Positions 1 to 13,142 are shown, counted from the stretch's first letter. The stretch is DNA of 64,000 bases from Azadirachta indica (GCA_022749755.1 CM040448.1:5888481-5952480); one strand, 5' to 3'. Numbers and translations: made by a program. Notes: a model not told the origin generated them from the sequence alone.

Positions 1-1047
1 ATACTCATTTCACCCCAACTCCATGCATTTTTTTCCAAAATAAGCTTAATGATTTCTTAACAAATTACATCTTGAATACATTCTAAATATCCTCATTGAT
101 GTTATAAACTTGACAAACCAAATACTCTTTCATTTTGTGTTGAAAAAATGCAAAGAAAACCATGGAAAACTTATTAATCGAAAATCTCTTCCATTCACCC
201 TTGTCAAGCTCGAATCAACCCCTCTTTGCTACCATGTGACTCAACGTTGCTATTGTTAATGCCACATTGCTATCACCATCGCCGTTGAAGAAGTGCGTGA
301 TTGAAGAAATGAGAGTTAGGGTTTGGTTAGGCAAAAAAGAGTAAAGTAAAAAATGAGAGTTTTGTAAAAAGAAATTTAAGTGGACTATTAAGGGTAATTT
401 TGTCAGAAAAATATATTTTAGACTAGGTTAGTAAATTTTTTTATAAGAGACTATTTACATAAACTCAAGGCTAATTAGAACTATTTTAGAAAATTTTCCA
501 AACAATTTCTTGTTATGAATTTCATTAATATAGATTTATTTCACCAATTTTAGTAATATAATTTGCAATATATAGGTAGTGTAGTGGTAAGTGACATGTC
601 ATCTATAACCCAAGTCTAAGGTTCAAATTATGATCAGCACATTTTTCATAATTAAATAACTATAAAGTTAAATATAATATTAGCTAAAAACAATAGAAAG
701 TATAAAAAGATCAATAATAAACAACAAAAGCAATTAAAATTAACTAGAGAAATGCAAGTTAAACGAATTTTAAAGGGATTTTTGTCGTGAACGAATTGAC
801 AAGACATAATTATTTATTTAACTAATTATAATTTTAAATATGAATAAGATCTATTTATTAAACGAGAGGCATGAATGTGCCTCATTTATTTTTTCATGAT
901 AACTTTTGTCAATTCAAGCATGGTTATTTACATTGAATTCGTGTCGTAACCCAAATTATCACCCCTAATATATTCCTCATCCTTTACAAAATAACAAAAC
1001 TGTTAATTATAACAAATATATTTACTACTAGACTATTAGACATTCAA
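1..1047. other. AT-rich flank left of CACTA element A
   Basis: No gene is visible here. The first 480 bases are moderately AT-rich and hold no long reading frame. A tRNA-like SINE head is described separately at about 573-640. The rest is AT-rich sequence running up to the left terminus of the first CACTA element. Confidence 0.5.
573..640 (+). mobile_element. SINE-like tRNA-derived head
   Basis: A sequence resembling a polymerase III A box (TAGTGTAGTGG, about 578) is followed about 43 bases later by a B box (GGTTCAAATTA at 620-630). That is the spacing found inside a tRNA gene. No acceptor stem pairs across the ends, so it is not a tRNA gene. The pattern fits the 5' head of a plant tRNA-derived SINE. 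Its 3' end and target-site duplication were not found. Confidence 0.4.
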
Positions 1048-1345
1048 AACTACTATAAAGTGTTTTAAAAACTCTTTTAAAATGTATTACAAACCGTCTT
1101 TTTTTAACGTGTCTTAAAATATCAAAAACCATTCTCTTTTGTTATGATAAAAAAACTGTTTTTATTAGTTTTTAAATTTATAAGAGAACAGTTTTAAATA
1201 ATATTCAAATTTATAAGAGAACACTTTATAACTGTACTTAAATTTATAAGAGGATCATATTTAACAGTTGTTAAAATTTTATAAGAAATTTACTTTTAAT
1301 AATATTTAAATATATAAAAAGACAGTTTTTAACAGTTATTAAAAT
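1048..1345. repeat. Left subterminal repeat array of CACTA element A
   Basis: Short diverged repeats of the form AAATTTATAAGAGAACAGTTT recur at roughly 40-60 base spacing at about 1170, 1207, 1240 and 1270. The motif AGAGAACAGTTTTAA also occurs, on the opposite strand, in the array at the right end. In CACTA elements such arrays bind the element-encoded TNPA-like protein. Confidence 0.5.
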
Positions 1346-4300
1346 TTTTAAATTATAATTCTTAAAAAATAATAATAAAAATAGTTATTATAACAACATT
1401 CAATTAAATAAAAATTAATTTATCAAAAAATATACATATACATATATATATATGTGTATATATATATATAATACATGTACAGGATAATAATATCACTCAA
1501 TAGTTCATACATATGTCTATCTTATTAATTGTTTAAAAATATATTAAACAGTAGCATTAAAAAAAGTCTAAATTAAAAGAGTCCGTATCGTTACAAATTG
1601 CAAATATAAACAGTAGCATAACAGCAAAAGATCATGGACCAAAAACAATAGCAAGCTGATGCTAGTTATCACATATATAGCTGTTTTATCCACTAATTAT
1701 AAAACTAAAAATAACAGCTGTAAAGAAACAAGTATCTCCCAGCAGCAGTATTTACAGCAGTATATTTGCAACTTTATCAATAGTTAGCTGAAACAACAAT
1801 AAACTATAGTAGAAACGGCTATAGCAAAGTAACATTAGGAGAAGAAAATAGCAGAAAAAGAAAAAACACAGCTAACAACAGGAAGCAGAATCAACAACAA
1901 GCAGTCAAGCAGTAAAGAGCTTGGTAATTAACAAGTAGCAACCTTGTCTTTCATAGTTTTTGCCATAGTTTTAAGTTAATGCACTTATCAATTAATTTAT
2001 GACTTAATAAATTGAATAAAAAGTAGATCAAGAGACCTATAACCAAATATATCTATCAAAATTCGTTAGGTAAAACTGAAAAATATAACTAAAACAAAAG
2101 AATAAAAAAATACAATTATTTCAATTATAAAATTGACAGAACAAATTCAACCCAATCTTTTCTCATCTCATTTATCTCATCTTATTTGTATGAAGATTTT
2201 TTTTCAAACTGCGCAAGATATTATACATAATGAAATTAAAATAAAATAACATTAGAAGTTATGCGTGTTATAAAAAATTAATAAAATATGTAAAATAATG
2301 GCAAAGTTATAATTCTAACCTTTTATTGGATGGAAATATTTGGATCTTCAATAATATCTTTCATATACTTCATTACATAGTACCCATACTCTAAATTTGT
2401 GGGTTGTTTAGGACACTACCAAAAATTAAAAAAATACATAATAAAATCGAATATTTTTTAATTAACATAAAATAATGAAAAAATATTGTTCAAATAATAA
2501 AAATCTAAATTATTTTCCTTCGAAAAATTATATGAAGATGGTGTGTATATATATATAGCATATTAGCATATTAGTTAGTAAGAGTTGTACCAACAGATCA
2601 ATAAGCAAATATATATATATATATATAATGTGATAGTATATATGTACCACGTGTTGTTTTTTTCTTTTTAATGTGTAAGCGCTAATTTGATTGATATATG
2701 AAACGAAAAGATTCAAAGTACGTATCAATTATAATTATATCATTCATTGGATTATTTTTAAAGATAATTCGAATGATTGATGAGTTTCTTCAATTTTGGA
2801 CCTAACTCTAGTTTTAAAGAATTCCTAATTTTCAATTCCATTCATTTAATATTTCATGCTAATTTAAATTGATCAATAGTCAATAATATTTTTCTTTTGA
2901 GACATTTGTAATAACCAATGATAGACCATTGTTTACCAACTCATATTTATATTATCAATGTATATTTCCAATGTTGTCAAACATGTATGCCCTAAGAAAG
3001 TAAATAAAATATTGGAGAAAATCAAAGGAATGATAATATCTATGTAAATAAAGAAAAAGGATTGAAAATAGTTGATGGTTAATTTTTTATATCCCACTTT
3101 ACTCATATAGATATTAAAAAATGTTGGTACGTATAGTAGCAGGGTTTTGGCCCATAAAAAATATCCTACCCCAACCCCTCCCCCTCCCCTAGAAATTAAA
3201 AAAAAAAAAAAAACTAAATCATTATTAAGCTTTTCTTAAAAATATTTATTAAGTTAAGTTTTGATGCATTGACAAATTATTTGTTCTAGTATTAGAATTG
3301 GCTACTATAATTTAAAGATTGGTTGTCTTTGTCAATTATAAATCAAAGAAAAAAATTTTAAAAAAATAGTCAATAATATAATGTAGAAACCACTAGCAAC
3401 AGCGTCAGTATCAGCAACCAGCAGGAGAAGGGAAGAATAAAATGCCAGTAACAGCAGCAGGAATGGCACTTGAGATTGAATTCATTAGCAGGAAACCGAA
3501 AAAGGAAAGCAAACTCCAAAAAAAACAACCCCAGCAATGAAGCAGCAAATCAATAACAGGGCAAAAACAACAAGCAACAAAGGAGAAAGATTATTCCAGC
3601 AACAGTAAATAACTTTATTTATATTAATATTATAATAATTTTATTTATATTAACTACCTTTAATAATTTTGTTTCTAACTGTTTATTATCTTTCAATAAT
3701 TTTTAATAATTATGTTTCTAACTTTTTTTATTTAATTATTATTTATATTCAAATCTAGATCACTCAGTTTTCAACGTGTAATTTAAATTTTTTTTTATTT
3801 TCATGATCAATTTTATTGTTGTGATTATCTTTTCAATTTTTTTTTTATTTTGGTGTTCCTACCTTATGAGCTTGTATTTAACATTAAGGCCTTTTAAACT
3901 TCTTATTCATTTTTTAATTTCATCAGTTTAATATGTTGCTTAGAGATTTATTTTAAAAAAATGTATTGACTAATAATTTTAGTCAAAACAAAGCAGCAGC
4001 AAAAGAACACCAAAACAGCATGAAGCTAACAAATATATCTAAACAACTGCTCCAACAAGATTCAAGCTCTATCAGAAGATCAATATATGACTATAGCACA
4101 GCCCAACAACAGTGAAGTGTATCGATAATAATCTAAAACCAATTTCTCTTTTGAAGAACTTTTCTATATCTTCTTAGTTGGCTCTATGGAGAAAAGCCAT
4201 GATATTGCAAGTAAATTTAAAAAAAAAAAAGTCAGCCATGCTATTTAAAATATATAATTTATTCAACACTGCAAAGTAAAATAAATATAAATGAATAAAA

Positions 4301-4386
4301 TTTATGACATCTTAATAAAAAAATGCTTAAAAACAAAATGAATAAAAAAAATAAGAACACGCCTATTTGCTCATAATATTTTCAAT
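1346..4386. other. Non-coding interior of element A with CAGCAA-rich tracts
   Basis: No gene was found. A TA-rich microsatellite lies near 1430-1475. CAGCAGCAACA-type low-complexity tracts occur at about 1600-1930, 3385-3610 and 3985-4110. A run of C and A tracts lies at 3170-3215. A second, TNPA-like transposon gene might be expected here downstream of TNP2, but I could not recognise one. Confidence 0.4.
3385..3775. repeat. Dispersed direct repeat (CAGCAA tract plus AT-rich block), copy 1
   Basis: A CAGCAACAG-rich stretch leads into an AT-rich block (about 3605-3775) that closely matches the block at about 8330-8490. Both contain TTAATATTATAATAATTTT followed by ACCTTTAATAATTTT and then TTAATAATTATGTTTCTAA. 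The two copies bracket the transposase gene in direct orientation. Confidence 0.6.
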
Positions 4387-7300
4387 TCAAGTACCTTTAC
4401 ACACTGCACGAGCATAGGTTGCATCATTTTCACTGAATGAATCAATTAATTCTAAATTTGGTAATAAAGGAGTGAAACATTGATGGTCCATGATAGTGTC
4501 ACTTAGCTCATCATTGTCATAATCGTAATCCTTCTGAGGAGGTACTTGTACAATTGACCATCTCACATCAATTGGATCTTGCATATAAAATATTTGCTTT
4601 GCTTGTGATGCCAAAATAAATTGGTCAGATTTATGCCCAATCTTATTAAGGTCAACTAATACAAAGCCTAACTCATCTACTTTGGTCCCATTACCACTAT
4701 CCACTCAATCGCACTTAAATATTGGAAATTTTAAACTTATTAATAGTTTAAATCCCAAATTTCTTGAATAGCTCTATAAAAGGAGATATTCAAAATAGTT
4801 GGATTTTTATCTTTGGAGCTTGCAATTTGCATAGTATTCGCAATTATGCATACTCCATTGTTTTGATGTACATGCTCAACATCTCTTCCTTTTACATGGT
4901 AACAACATTTTTTAACATCATAACCTTGATATTTTACAACTTCAAATCGCGATCCATGTGCTATCCACCGTAATTTCTCTGATATATTATTATTTGGATG
5001 ACTTAACTCATGAGCTATTTGCACACATATAAGCATCATAAAAAATGGTTAATTTTGTATACATGATTGATTTCGGTACCTTAATATTAATACTAAATGT
5101 TAGCTAGCACTTTGTCACACAACTAATAAATAAACGTGCGATTGTGCTCATCTTGTAACCACTTCTTTCCTTTAAATTTTTTTCGATGCTCTAGCCTTAA
5201 TAGCTCCATGTGTTCCCTAACATATAAAATAAAAAGTAATGTTATATATATGGCTTTAGACCGAGATAATTAATTCTCAAATAACAAATGAATGAAATTT
5301 TACAACTTACTCAATATATGGTTGAACTTTATTTGTGTTTTCTAATACATATCGATGAGCTTGCTCCCACTGAATATGATCAATAGTCTCTACCTTACCT
5401 TTTGATAATGGCCTACCAATAGAATCATTTTCATAAACTTGACCAGATGGGATTCCAATTGCATCGACATTAGATAAGTATTCTGTGCAAAACTCAATAG
5501 CTTCTTCTGCAGTGTAACATTTTGTAATACATCCTTTTGGACGATTACGATTCCTCACATAACCTTTCAAAACTTTCATGAACTGTTCAAATAGGTACAT
5601 CTATCACAGATAAACTGGTTCATATAGTTTAACTTCTCTAACAAGATGTACTGTTAAATAAATCATTATATCAAAAAATGACGGAGGAAAATATTTTTCA
5701 AGTATACATAAGGTTAACACAATACTAGTTTGCATCTCATCAACTTTTGCCATATCTATTGCTTTTTTACATAACATATTAAAAAAGAAGCAAAACCTAG
5801 TAATTGTAAACCTGACATACTTAAGTAATACAGAGTGGATTACCATAGGCAATAATTATTGCATCAATGTATAGACTATACAGCTTACAATCTTTCATTG
5901 AGACAACGTTTCTAAAATTTGATGAGTATCCTTCTAGAACCTTTACATTAAATAACGTCTTACAAAATCTTCTTTTTTTATCTATAGACATTGTGTAACA
6001 TGCTGGAGGTAAAAGTATCCCTTTTACTATCTTTGTAGGTGTCAACTCATTCCTTAACCCCATCTTTTTAAGATCTAATCGAGATGCAAGTCCATTTTTG
6101 GTTTTACTTGGAATGTTCAATAGCGTACCAACTATGTTATTGCACACATTTTTCTCAATATGCATAACATCTAAAATATGTCGAATATGAAAAGATTTCT
6201 AATATTCTAACTGAAAAAAGATTGACTTTCTTCCAACAACTTTTAGTACTACCATTAGAACTTGTAACATGACGCTTGCGTTTTCCTTGGGAAAAATGTA
6301 CCCCTGCAATTTTTTTTAATATTTCTTCACCTATTAATAGTTTTGGAGCTTTTCTCAATTCCTGTTCACCATTAAAAGCCTTCTTTTGCTTTCTATATGA
6401 ATGATGTGGAGGCAAAAATCTTTTATCACCTATATAAGACATCTTTTTACCGTGTTTTAACCTGCAACAATTGGTTTCTTCACTACACACTGGATATGCA
6501 TAATATCCTTTCACTGTATGCCTAGCTAAATTGCTATACGCTGGAAATCATTTATTGTCCATAGCAATGTTGCTCTTAACTTGAAGTGCTCTTTACGATA
6601 TGCATCATATGCCAAAATACCTTCCTCCCACAGTTGTTTTAGATCATTAATCAGTGGTTGCAAATAAACATCAATGTTGTTTCCAGGTTTTTTGAGCCCA
6701 AATATCAGTAAAGTTAGCATCATAAATTTTTTGTTCGTACATATCCATAGTGGAAGATTATAAGTTATCATCACAATAAGCCAACAACTATACCTACTAC
6801 TAAAAGAACTATGTGGGTTAATTCCATCAGCTGCAAGTGCAAGTCGAAGGTTTCTTGGATCAATAGAAAAATTTAGCCAAGAGTCATCAACTAGCCTCCA
6901 TGTTGGGGAATTAGAAGGATGTCGTAGTATACCATCAATTTCCTACACATTAGCATGCCATGTCAAATTCTTTACTGTTTCTGCACTTTGAAACATTCTT
7001 CTAAATTGAGGGATCGGTGGAAAATACCATAAAACCTTTGCGGGCACACCGTTCTTTGGCTTGGTTGAATTCTTGTTAAGCTTTTATCTTGACACTCTAC
7101 ATTGAGGACATATAGTTGCATCTTCAAACTGTTTTATGTATAATATACAATCATTGGGACAAGCATGTATCTTTTCATATTCCATGCCAAGTGCATTAAG
7201 TGTTTGCTTCATACATTGATAGGGGCAACTCATTATTAATGGTAACATGTTAGCAAATAATTTCAACAAATCAAAAAAACATTGGTCAGAAAATCCATAT

Positions 7301-7760
7301 TTTGCTTTTAGGTTGTCCAACTTTACCAAAGCACATAGTTTTGTATATTTAGTAAAATCAAAATACAATGGCTTCTCAGCATCATCTAATAACTCTTGAA
7401 AAACTTCTGGATTACTAGTGCAAATATCTTGTGCAACACGCACCATCTCTCTAGTATTATCTATCCCATAATCATTATCATAACATTTAAAACATGATTG
7501 CTCCACATTTGGTAAATCTGCCCCATAATCACATGATTCTCCATGCCAAATTCAAGTGTGATAACTTTTATCAATACTATGAAAAAATAAATGCTCTTTT
7601 ATCTCCATAATAGTGTGCACTTTGAAATTGCCACACTTTATGCATGGACAATGATGGCATTAGGATTCCTTGAATGACGTAATACAAATTTTAAGAAATT
7701 ATCTACACCTTCTATAAATGCATGTGATCTCCTATCCATAGTCATCCAAGATTTATCCAT
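4387..7760 (-). pseudogene. Broken TNP2-type CACTA transposase
   Basis: This is the remains of the main transposase of a CACTA element, which cuts and joins the transposon ends. Read 5' to 3' on the minus strand, it starts at 7760 with a transposase-associated domain (MDKSWMTMDRRSHAF). A TNP2 N-terminal part follows (7506-7084) with a CPNDC...CPQC zinc-binding pattern. The central TNP2 domain (about 7080-5820) includes YNLPLW, LLWTINDF and the conserved MHIEKNVCNN. A DUF4218-like part follows (about 5850-5310, with FPPSFFDIM), and then DUF4216-like pieces (5039-4387, with SRFEVVKYQGYDVK). Stops and frame changes separate at least eight segments, so no full protein can be made. Family assignment rests on these motifs and their order. 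Confidence 0.85.
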
Positions 7761-7849
7761 TCTAAAAATATTATCACTAAAAAGTGTTAATACACATTAT
7801 TTCTAATTTTTGACAATATATTTTTATATTAGAGATGATATTAGAGACT

Positions 7850-8490
7850 TACAGACAGGACCAAGTTGCTGCCGTAGTGCTAGAGACCAGTGGTCAGAAG
7901 CTTAAGTGCAGAGACCACCAGAGGAGATAGATTAATTCCAACAACAATAAATAAATGCAGCACAACCAGCCAACATCAGTTGCCAGCAACAACAAAACGA
8001 AAAACAAAACACTGCCACAACCACAAACAGCAAAAGCAGTAGCAGCCAAATACATAGCAGTTACTAACAAAAATTGTAAGTTAAAGAATCAATTGCATCC
8101 TTAGAGAAATAGCTGAAGATATCCGAGAGCAGTAACTCCGGAGAGCAACCAACAAAACATCAGCAGAGGAGAAGCAGAACAGCAAACTAGTTACAATAGC
8201 AGAAAATGTATCTCAGCAACAAAAAGCTCATAACAGAACCAGCAACATATAGTATCAAGCAGCAGTTAGAGCTGGCAAAACTATTGCAATTATGACATAG
8301 CAAAATCCACAAAAACAAAATAATTTTAGTTTTAATTTTATATTATATTATTAATATTAATATTATAATAATTTTATTTTTATATTAATTACCTTTAATA
8401 ATTTTATTTTAACTTTTTATTATCTTTTAATAATTATGTTTCTAAGTTTTTTTTGTTTAATTATTATTTAATTTTCAAATTTGCCTACTC
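7850..8490. repeat. Dispersed direct repeat (CAGCAA tract plus AT-rich block), copy 2
   Basis: A long low-complexity tract rich in CAGCAACA, AGCAGC and CAACAA (about 7850-8300) is followed by an AT-rich block (8330-8490) homologous to 3605-3775. Its purine/cytosine bias on the plus strand stands out from the AT-rich surroundings. It has no stable reading frame. Confidence 0.55.
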
Positions 8491-8749
8491 GATTTTAATG
8501 TCTAAGCAAGAATGTTCAATCAAAAGGTAGAAAGAGAGAATAGTTTATTTTCTATTAGATTCCAATATATATACAACAAACATAATCAAAACAAAAAAGA
8601 AAGAAATAATCTCCTACTACTCATTAGCTATAATCATTAAATTAAATAAGAATAAAATATTGACAATCTCTTTGTCCGAATCTCCTCTTTCTAAAATCAA
8701 TTTTTTTAATCAAGCCATTAATCTCTTTGTCCGAAAATTCCATTTCCAA

Positions 8750-9535
8750 ATCTCAATCCCAAAGCTCGCTTTTATTAGTTGACCAGCTAGCAAATAATTT
8801 CCTTCTTCAAAGACAATTCCCTCAATTCCTCAATCAATCCCTGTTCCTCTACTGATTCTTTCAAAGTTGGTGCAGTACACAACTGCCTCAGGTGGGCAGA
8901 AGTTACACAACTCTAATAAAAATACCTATGCCATGGGAAAGATTAGGATGGTAGTTGCAGAGTTTGAAACTGCTACTATGACAGTTAAGAATAAGAATGC
9001 CTGTAGATGTGCGAAGTTGGGTGCATTTATGCTTTGGCAGATGAATCTAGATGTGGTATGTTGAACTTGCACTTGGAGGTTGGATTTGTGCTTTGGCAAA
9101 TGAATCCAAATATGTGGTATGTTGAACTTGTAGTTGGAGGTGTGGATTTTTGCTTTGACAGATGAATCCAGATATGTGGTATGTTGAACTTACAGTTGGA
9201 GGTAATAAGGTTCATGCTTGCTATAATGGCAAGCTCGTTTAGGGGCATAGACCTTGGGTTAGTGCCCATACTGTTGAAAGGCCAATGAGACCCTCGCTTT
9301 TAGTACTTTAGGTAAAGTTTTATGTGTTAATTTTAGAGCTCAAAATCAGCTAATTGATATTTTGTGAGATATTTGCTTACTTTCAAATGCACATGGTTGG
9401 TTGATCTATTTCAGGGTCTTGATCCAAGGAAAACAACTAGTATATTTACTTATGCAAGGTACATAGGGGAGAAGTAGATTAATGGTGAGGATTGCTTCAT
9501 CCTTAAATTTTGTGTTGATCCTTCAAAGGCCATTA
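8750..9535 (+). pseudogene. Captured fragment of a host DUF620-family gene
   Basis: DUF620 proteins are plant proteins of unknown function. The fragment starts with coding sequence for QYTTASGGQKL and TYAMGKIRMVVAEFETATMT (8870-8985). It continues through a WQMNPDMWYVEL-type segment, then NKVHACYNGKLV and PWVSAHTVERPMRP (9205-9290). An intron is kept, with donor TTTAG|GTAAAG at 9312 and acceptor TTTCAG ending at 9414. The next exon gives GLDPRKTTSIFTYARYIGEK, a stop, then INGEDCFILKFCVDPSKA. The fragment ends about 9535, where a full protein would continue. The WQMN segment is present three times with frame changes, and several codons are stops, so it is not functional. Retained intron boundaries argue for DNA-level capture rather than a retrocopy. 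The family assignment is from recognised motifs. Confidence 0.75.
9031..9212 (+). repeat. Three imperfect tandem copies of a 59-62 bp exon segment
   Basis: Copies start at 9031, 9090 and 9152. Each contains GCTTTGRCARATGAATC, then ATGTGGTATGTTGAACTT and TTGGAGGT. The repeat lies in the DUF620 fragment, in the part coding for WQMNPDMWYVELxVGG. Because the spacings are 59 and 62 bases, the extra copies shift the reading frame. Confidence 0.8.
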
Positions 9536-9539
9536 ATAA

Positions 9540-11870
9540 TAATAAGTTTATTTTATAACACCTTAATAATTAAATATTTATTAACCTATTATAAATAAAA
9601 TATAAATTTATTTGTTTTACAATATGTTAATAATTCCATATTAATTAGATACCATAGAATAAATAAAATAAATCATAAATAAATATTAATTTATAAATAG
9701 AATATATTGTAGTATAATACTTATAATTGTATATAATCATAAATATTGTACTACATTATTATAACAACTTAATTTTTTTTAATCTTACAAAATAAATAAA
9801 ATAAACTACAAATAAATATATTATTATATAAATAAAAGATATTTTAATTTAGTACTATTTATAATTATTATATTTTTATTTATAATGTATTTATAATATT
9901 TAATTATCTTGTCGCTTTCTCTTAAGCAAGAATCATGTTTCAAAAATAATATACTTTTTTGGTTAAAAGAGTAGCTACATATCTTATCTTAGTCTTATTA
10001 ACTTTTTTAGTAAAAAATAAAATAAAATCTAATGATTATAGATTTTCAATTTAAAATATAAATACGTCTTTAACTTTTTGACTTTAATTAACTAAACTAA
10101 GAGATTCCCAAAAAATTATTTTTATGCATGCGCCCCATTTTTTTTGAATTGTGTTGTTCTTTATCTTTCACTTTGCTCATTTCTTTTTGTGTTAAATGAA
10201 AAATGACAATTTAGTCTCTGTCTTTCTGCCTTTTCCTCTTTCAATGCATAAAAAACAATTAGATATGTATTTAATAATATATTTATTTATATTATATATT
10301 TTGGATTTTAATTGATGATAATCATATAAAAGTAAAAAGCCATAAACCTAAACTCTTTTCCTTCTATTTTCTTTTTCTTTCATAGTTGTCTCCCTTACAG
10401 CCTCTCTCTCCCACCCCCTTCTTGTTTTTCTCTCTACACTCAATTTACTGCTACTACTTACAAGTGAAATTAACAGGTATCATATATTTAATTACATAAA
10501 TTTGATATTATTTATTTAATTATATAGTTATTTATTATTTTTTTTGTTTATTTATTATTCTAAATATCATATCCACGTATTCTATATCATTTGAGTTTAC
10601 TAAATTTTTATTTTGAATTTTCCATTTTTTTCTTTAGAAAGGTGCATTTGATCCAAATATTATTTAAGAACAAATATGCCACCTGAGTTTGAGTTTGTTT
10701 TGCTAATTTATTGTTTTTTGGTCTTTATATGACTGTTAATTATTGTGTTCACGATGCATTATTCAAGAGGTAAGATCAATTTACATATTATATATTACTT
10801 TGATTATTTTTAAATTTTATTTTTTTTTATTATCACTAAAGTTTATTTTGTATCTCTTAACATATTTTACAGTTTGGGAAAAAAAAACTGATTAGTTATT
10901 CGTGTTCGACTATTTTTAGACTTCTTAATTTTATAAGTTAGTGCAAGTATTTTCTTACTTTTGTAACTTCTACCTTTTTTAAATTATGTTTTTGCAATGA
11001 TTAAAAAAATAAAATAAATTGTTGTGTTTTTCATTTATTACCAAATCCACTCATTGCATACCTTCTACTTTCATTATTTTTTACTTGCTTTGTGCTCTCT
11101 CTTTATATATGTATATAAAGATATGGGATAGAAGGAGTCTTTGTTAAAATAAAAGATATGGGATGACAATATTTTCGTCCCTAAACATTAAATAAATAAC
11201 AAACGGCTTCACTATTTTTTCAATTTTAATATTTCAGTCTATTAAGCAAAAGAATATAGGAAGATTATAGCTGATGGGCACTGAATTGTAAATATTAATA
11301 AGATAATATTTTTTTTGTAATTCTATTAAAGTTTGGGAATCAAAATTTTATTATTCTATTAAGATATATAATTAATTAAAATTTTTAAATAGGCATATAA
11401 AAGCTTTTAAGACTATACTTTAAACACAAGGTGGGGGCTCTATAGTTCAACTCTAGAATTTTCTTAACTTTGGGCAACTCTTAAGACTTACATTGACAAC
11501 ACAAGAAGCCCTTTTTTAAGTTGCTTCTAATTTATTCAAATTAGTACACATTTGATTATTAATTAATAATATAAAGAAGAAAAAATAAAGCCTTACATAT
11601 ATATATATATATAAACAATATTTGGTTCAAGAATTAGCCAAGTCAAAAATACTGGGGATTGGGGGTTATAGTTGTTTGATAGGTTTGGAATGAATTATAA
11701 ATATAATTTTTAACATAAAATGTCTTTTATTTATAAAAAGTAAACAAATAATTGTTATTTTAAGTTAAAAGGTAATAATTTTTAAACATTATCATTATGT
11801 AAAAATATTTTAATTATTTTGTATTGTCAGTCTTTTTCAGTCAATTGTAAGGAAAAGAAGAAATCAGAAA
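9540..11870. other. AT-rich non-coding interior of element A
   Basis: This is low-complexity AT-rich sequence with no supportable gene. A pyrimidine-rich stretch lies at about 10360-10440. A stretch near 11410-11450 has a weak B-box-like GTTCAACTC but no matching A box. I see nothing else. Confidence 0.4.
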
Positions 11871-11919
11871 CATAAAATGAACAATAGTGGTGTCAGTACA
11901 GTTCGAAGAGTTGCAAGGA

Positions 11920-12235
11920 TCTCAAACACTGATCACGATGCGACGGACTCCTCTAGCAACGAAGATGGAGAGTTCTCCCACCGCCAAAATCCATGGTGCC
12001 GCTATGTGCATGAAACATACATCGAACTCACTCCTAGTAAGAATAGTAACATTACTGTCCTCGCCAGTACAAATAGCAAGATAATTGCGTGCCTCGCGCT
12101 CAAGACAATAATCACGGTGCAGCCGCGTAAGGGAAATGTGCGGCCGTGCTACGCTCGACAGAAAGTGGGCGTGTAGGCAGAATGCTTGGCGTGCCCGCAG
12201 ATAATTTGGAGTGCCACGGCCCCTTCCTTTTTGCC
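11920..12235. other. GC-rich island, possible 5' LTR part
   Basis: This stretch is clearly richer in G and C than its surroundings and holds several CpG sites (GCGTGCCTCGCGC, GCAGCCGCG, GCTACGCTCG). Long reading frames overlap on both strands here, but that is expected where stop codons are rare because of base composition. No known domain is visible in any of them. Its place ahead of the gag-like region, and its likeness in composition to 14850-14905, fit a degraded 5' LTR. Confidence 0.35.
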
Positions 12236-13142
12236 CTAACCAAATATAATTCCCCTCTTCGGTTTTGTTTCCAATTTTCCCTCTTTCTCCAACACAAAAA
12301 CAAAATACTCCCTCTTTTTCACTCTTCACCCAAATTCAATTACTACACGCTCATTCACTATCCTAAACACCAAACTTCAAAATTATAAACCCATTCAACA
12401 TATTTCCTTACAAAATTTAAACACTCAATTACCTATAATCCCCCAACATAGCAAGAATTTGGAAAGTATAGTGAGACTAAGGAATTCAATCCCAACGTTG
12501 CATTTTCACACCAATTTCAAGTAAGTTCTCACTAGTGTGAAATTTGTTCTCCCAATTGTACACTGATGGAGAAATGTTGAGGAGTGTAATGTTAATGGAA
12601 AATTGAAATATTTGGTTGTTGATTTTGCATAAAATTTGTTGTGAGTGTTGTGGAGAAATTAATATTTTAGAAGTGTTTGAGTTCTTGTATTGTTATTTTG
12701 GCCCAAATTTGAAGGATTAGGATAGAAATTGGGTAGGTTAATAAAAGTGCATGCCAGATGTTCGAAAAAATGTTTCAGTGAACTTCAGCATAGTAATCTT
12801 AAGTTTGATAGTTAGAAAACACTTAGAGGGTGCTTTAGGAATGAAGGGAAGGTTGATTAAGTAAATTGAAGTGTAAGACACGAGGTGGAAAAAGTGTGTA
12901 TTCCAAGTGTTCGGTAATTTTCCTGAAAGAATATTTAGAGCAAAATGGCACTAAAAAAGGGGAGTTTTTCACAAGTTTCATCATTTTTTGACAAAAGGAA
13001 ATTTGTTTCATGTGAAACCAAACATAAGTTTATTAAATTTTAACAAGATGGAAAAGCATTAGTAACGGAATGAGCATTGAAACCAAGATCAGAAGATGGA
13101 ATGATTTTGCAATTTATCCGGGATCGAAAATAGGAATCGCTC

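Noticed and set aside
573..640. A functional tRNA gene
   Set aside because: The internal boxes are present but no acceptor stem or anticodon arm can be formed. A SINE head fits better.
11877..12388. Overlapping reading frames of 60-135 codons on both strands
   Set aside because: They overlap in several frames within a locally GC-rich stretch, where stop codons are rare, and none shows a known domain.
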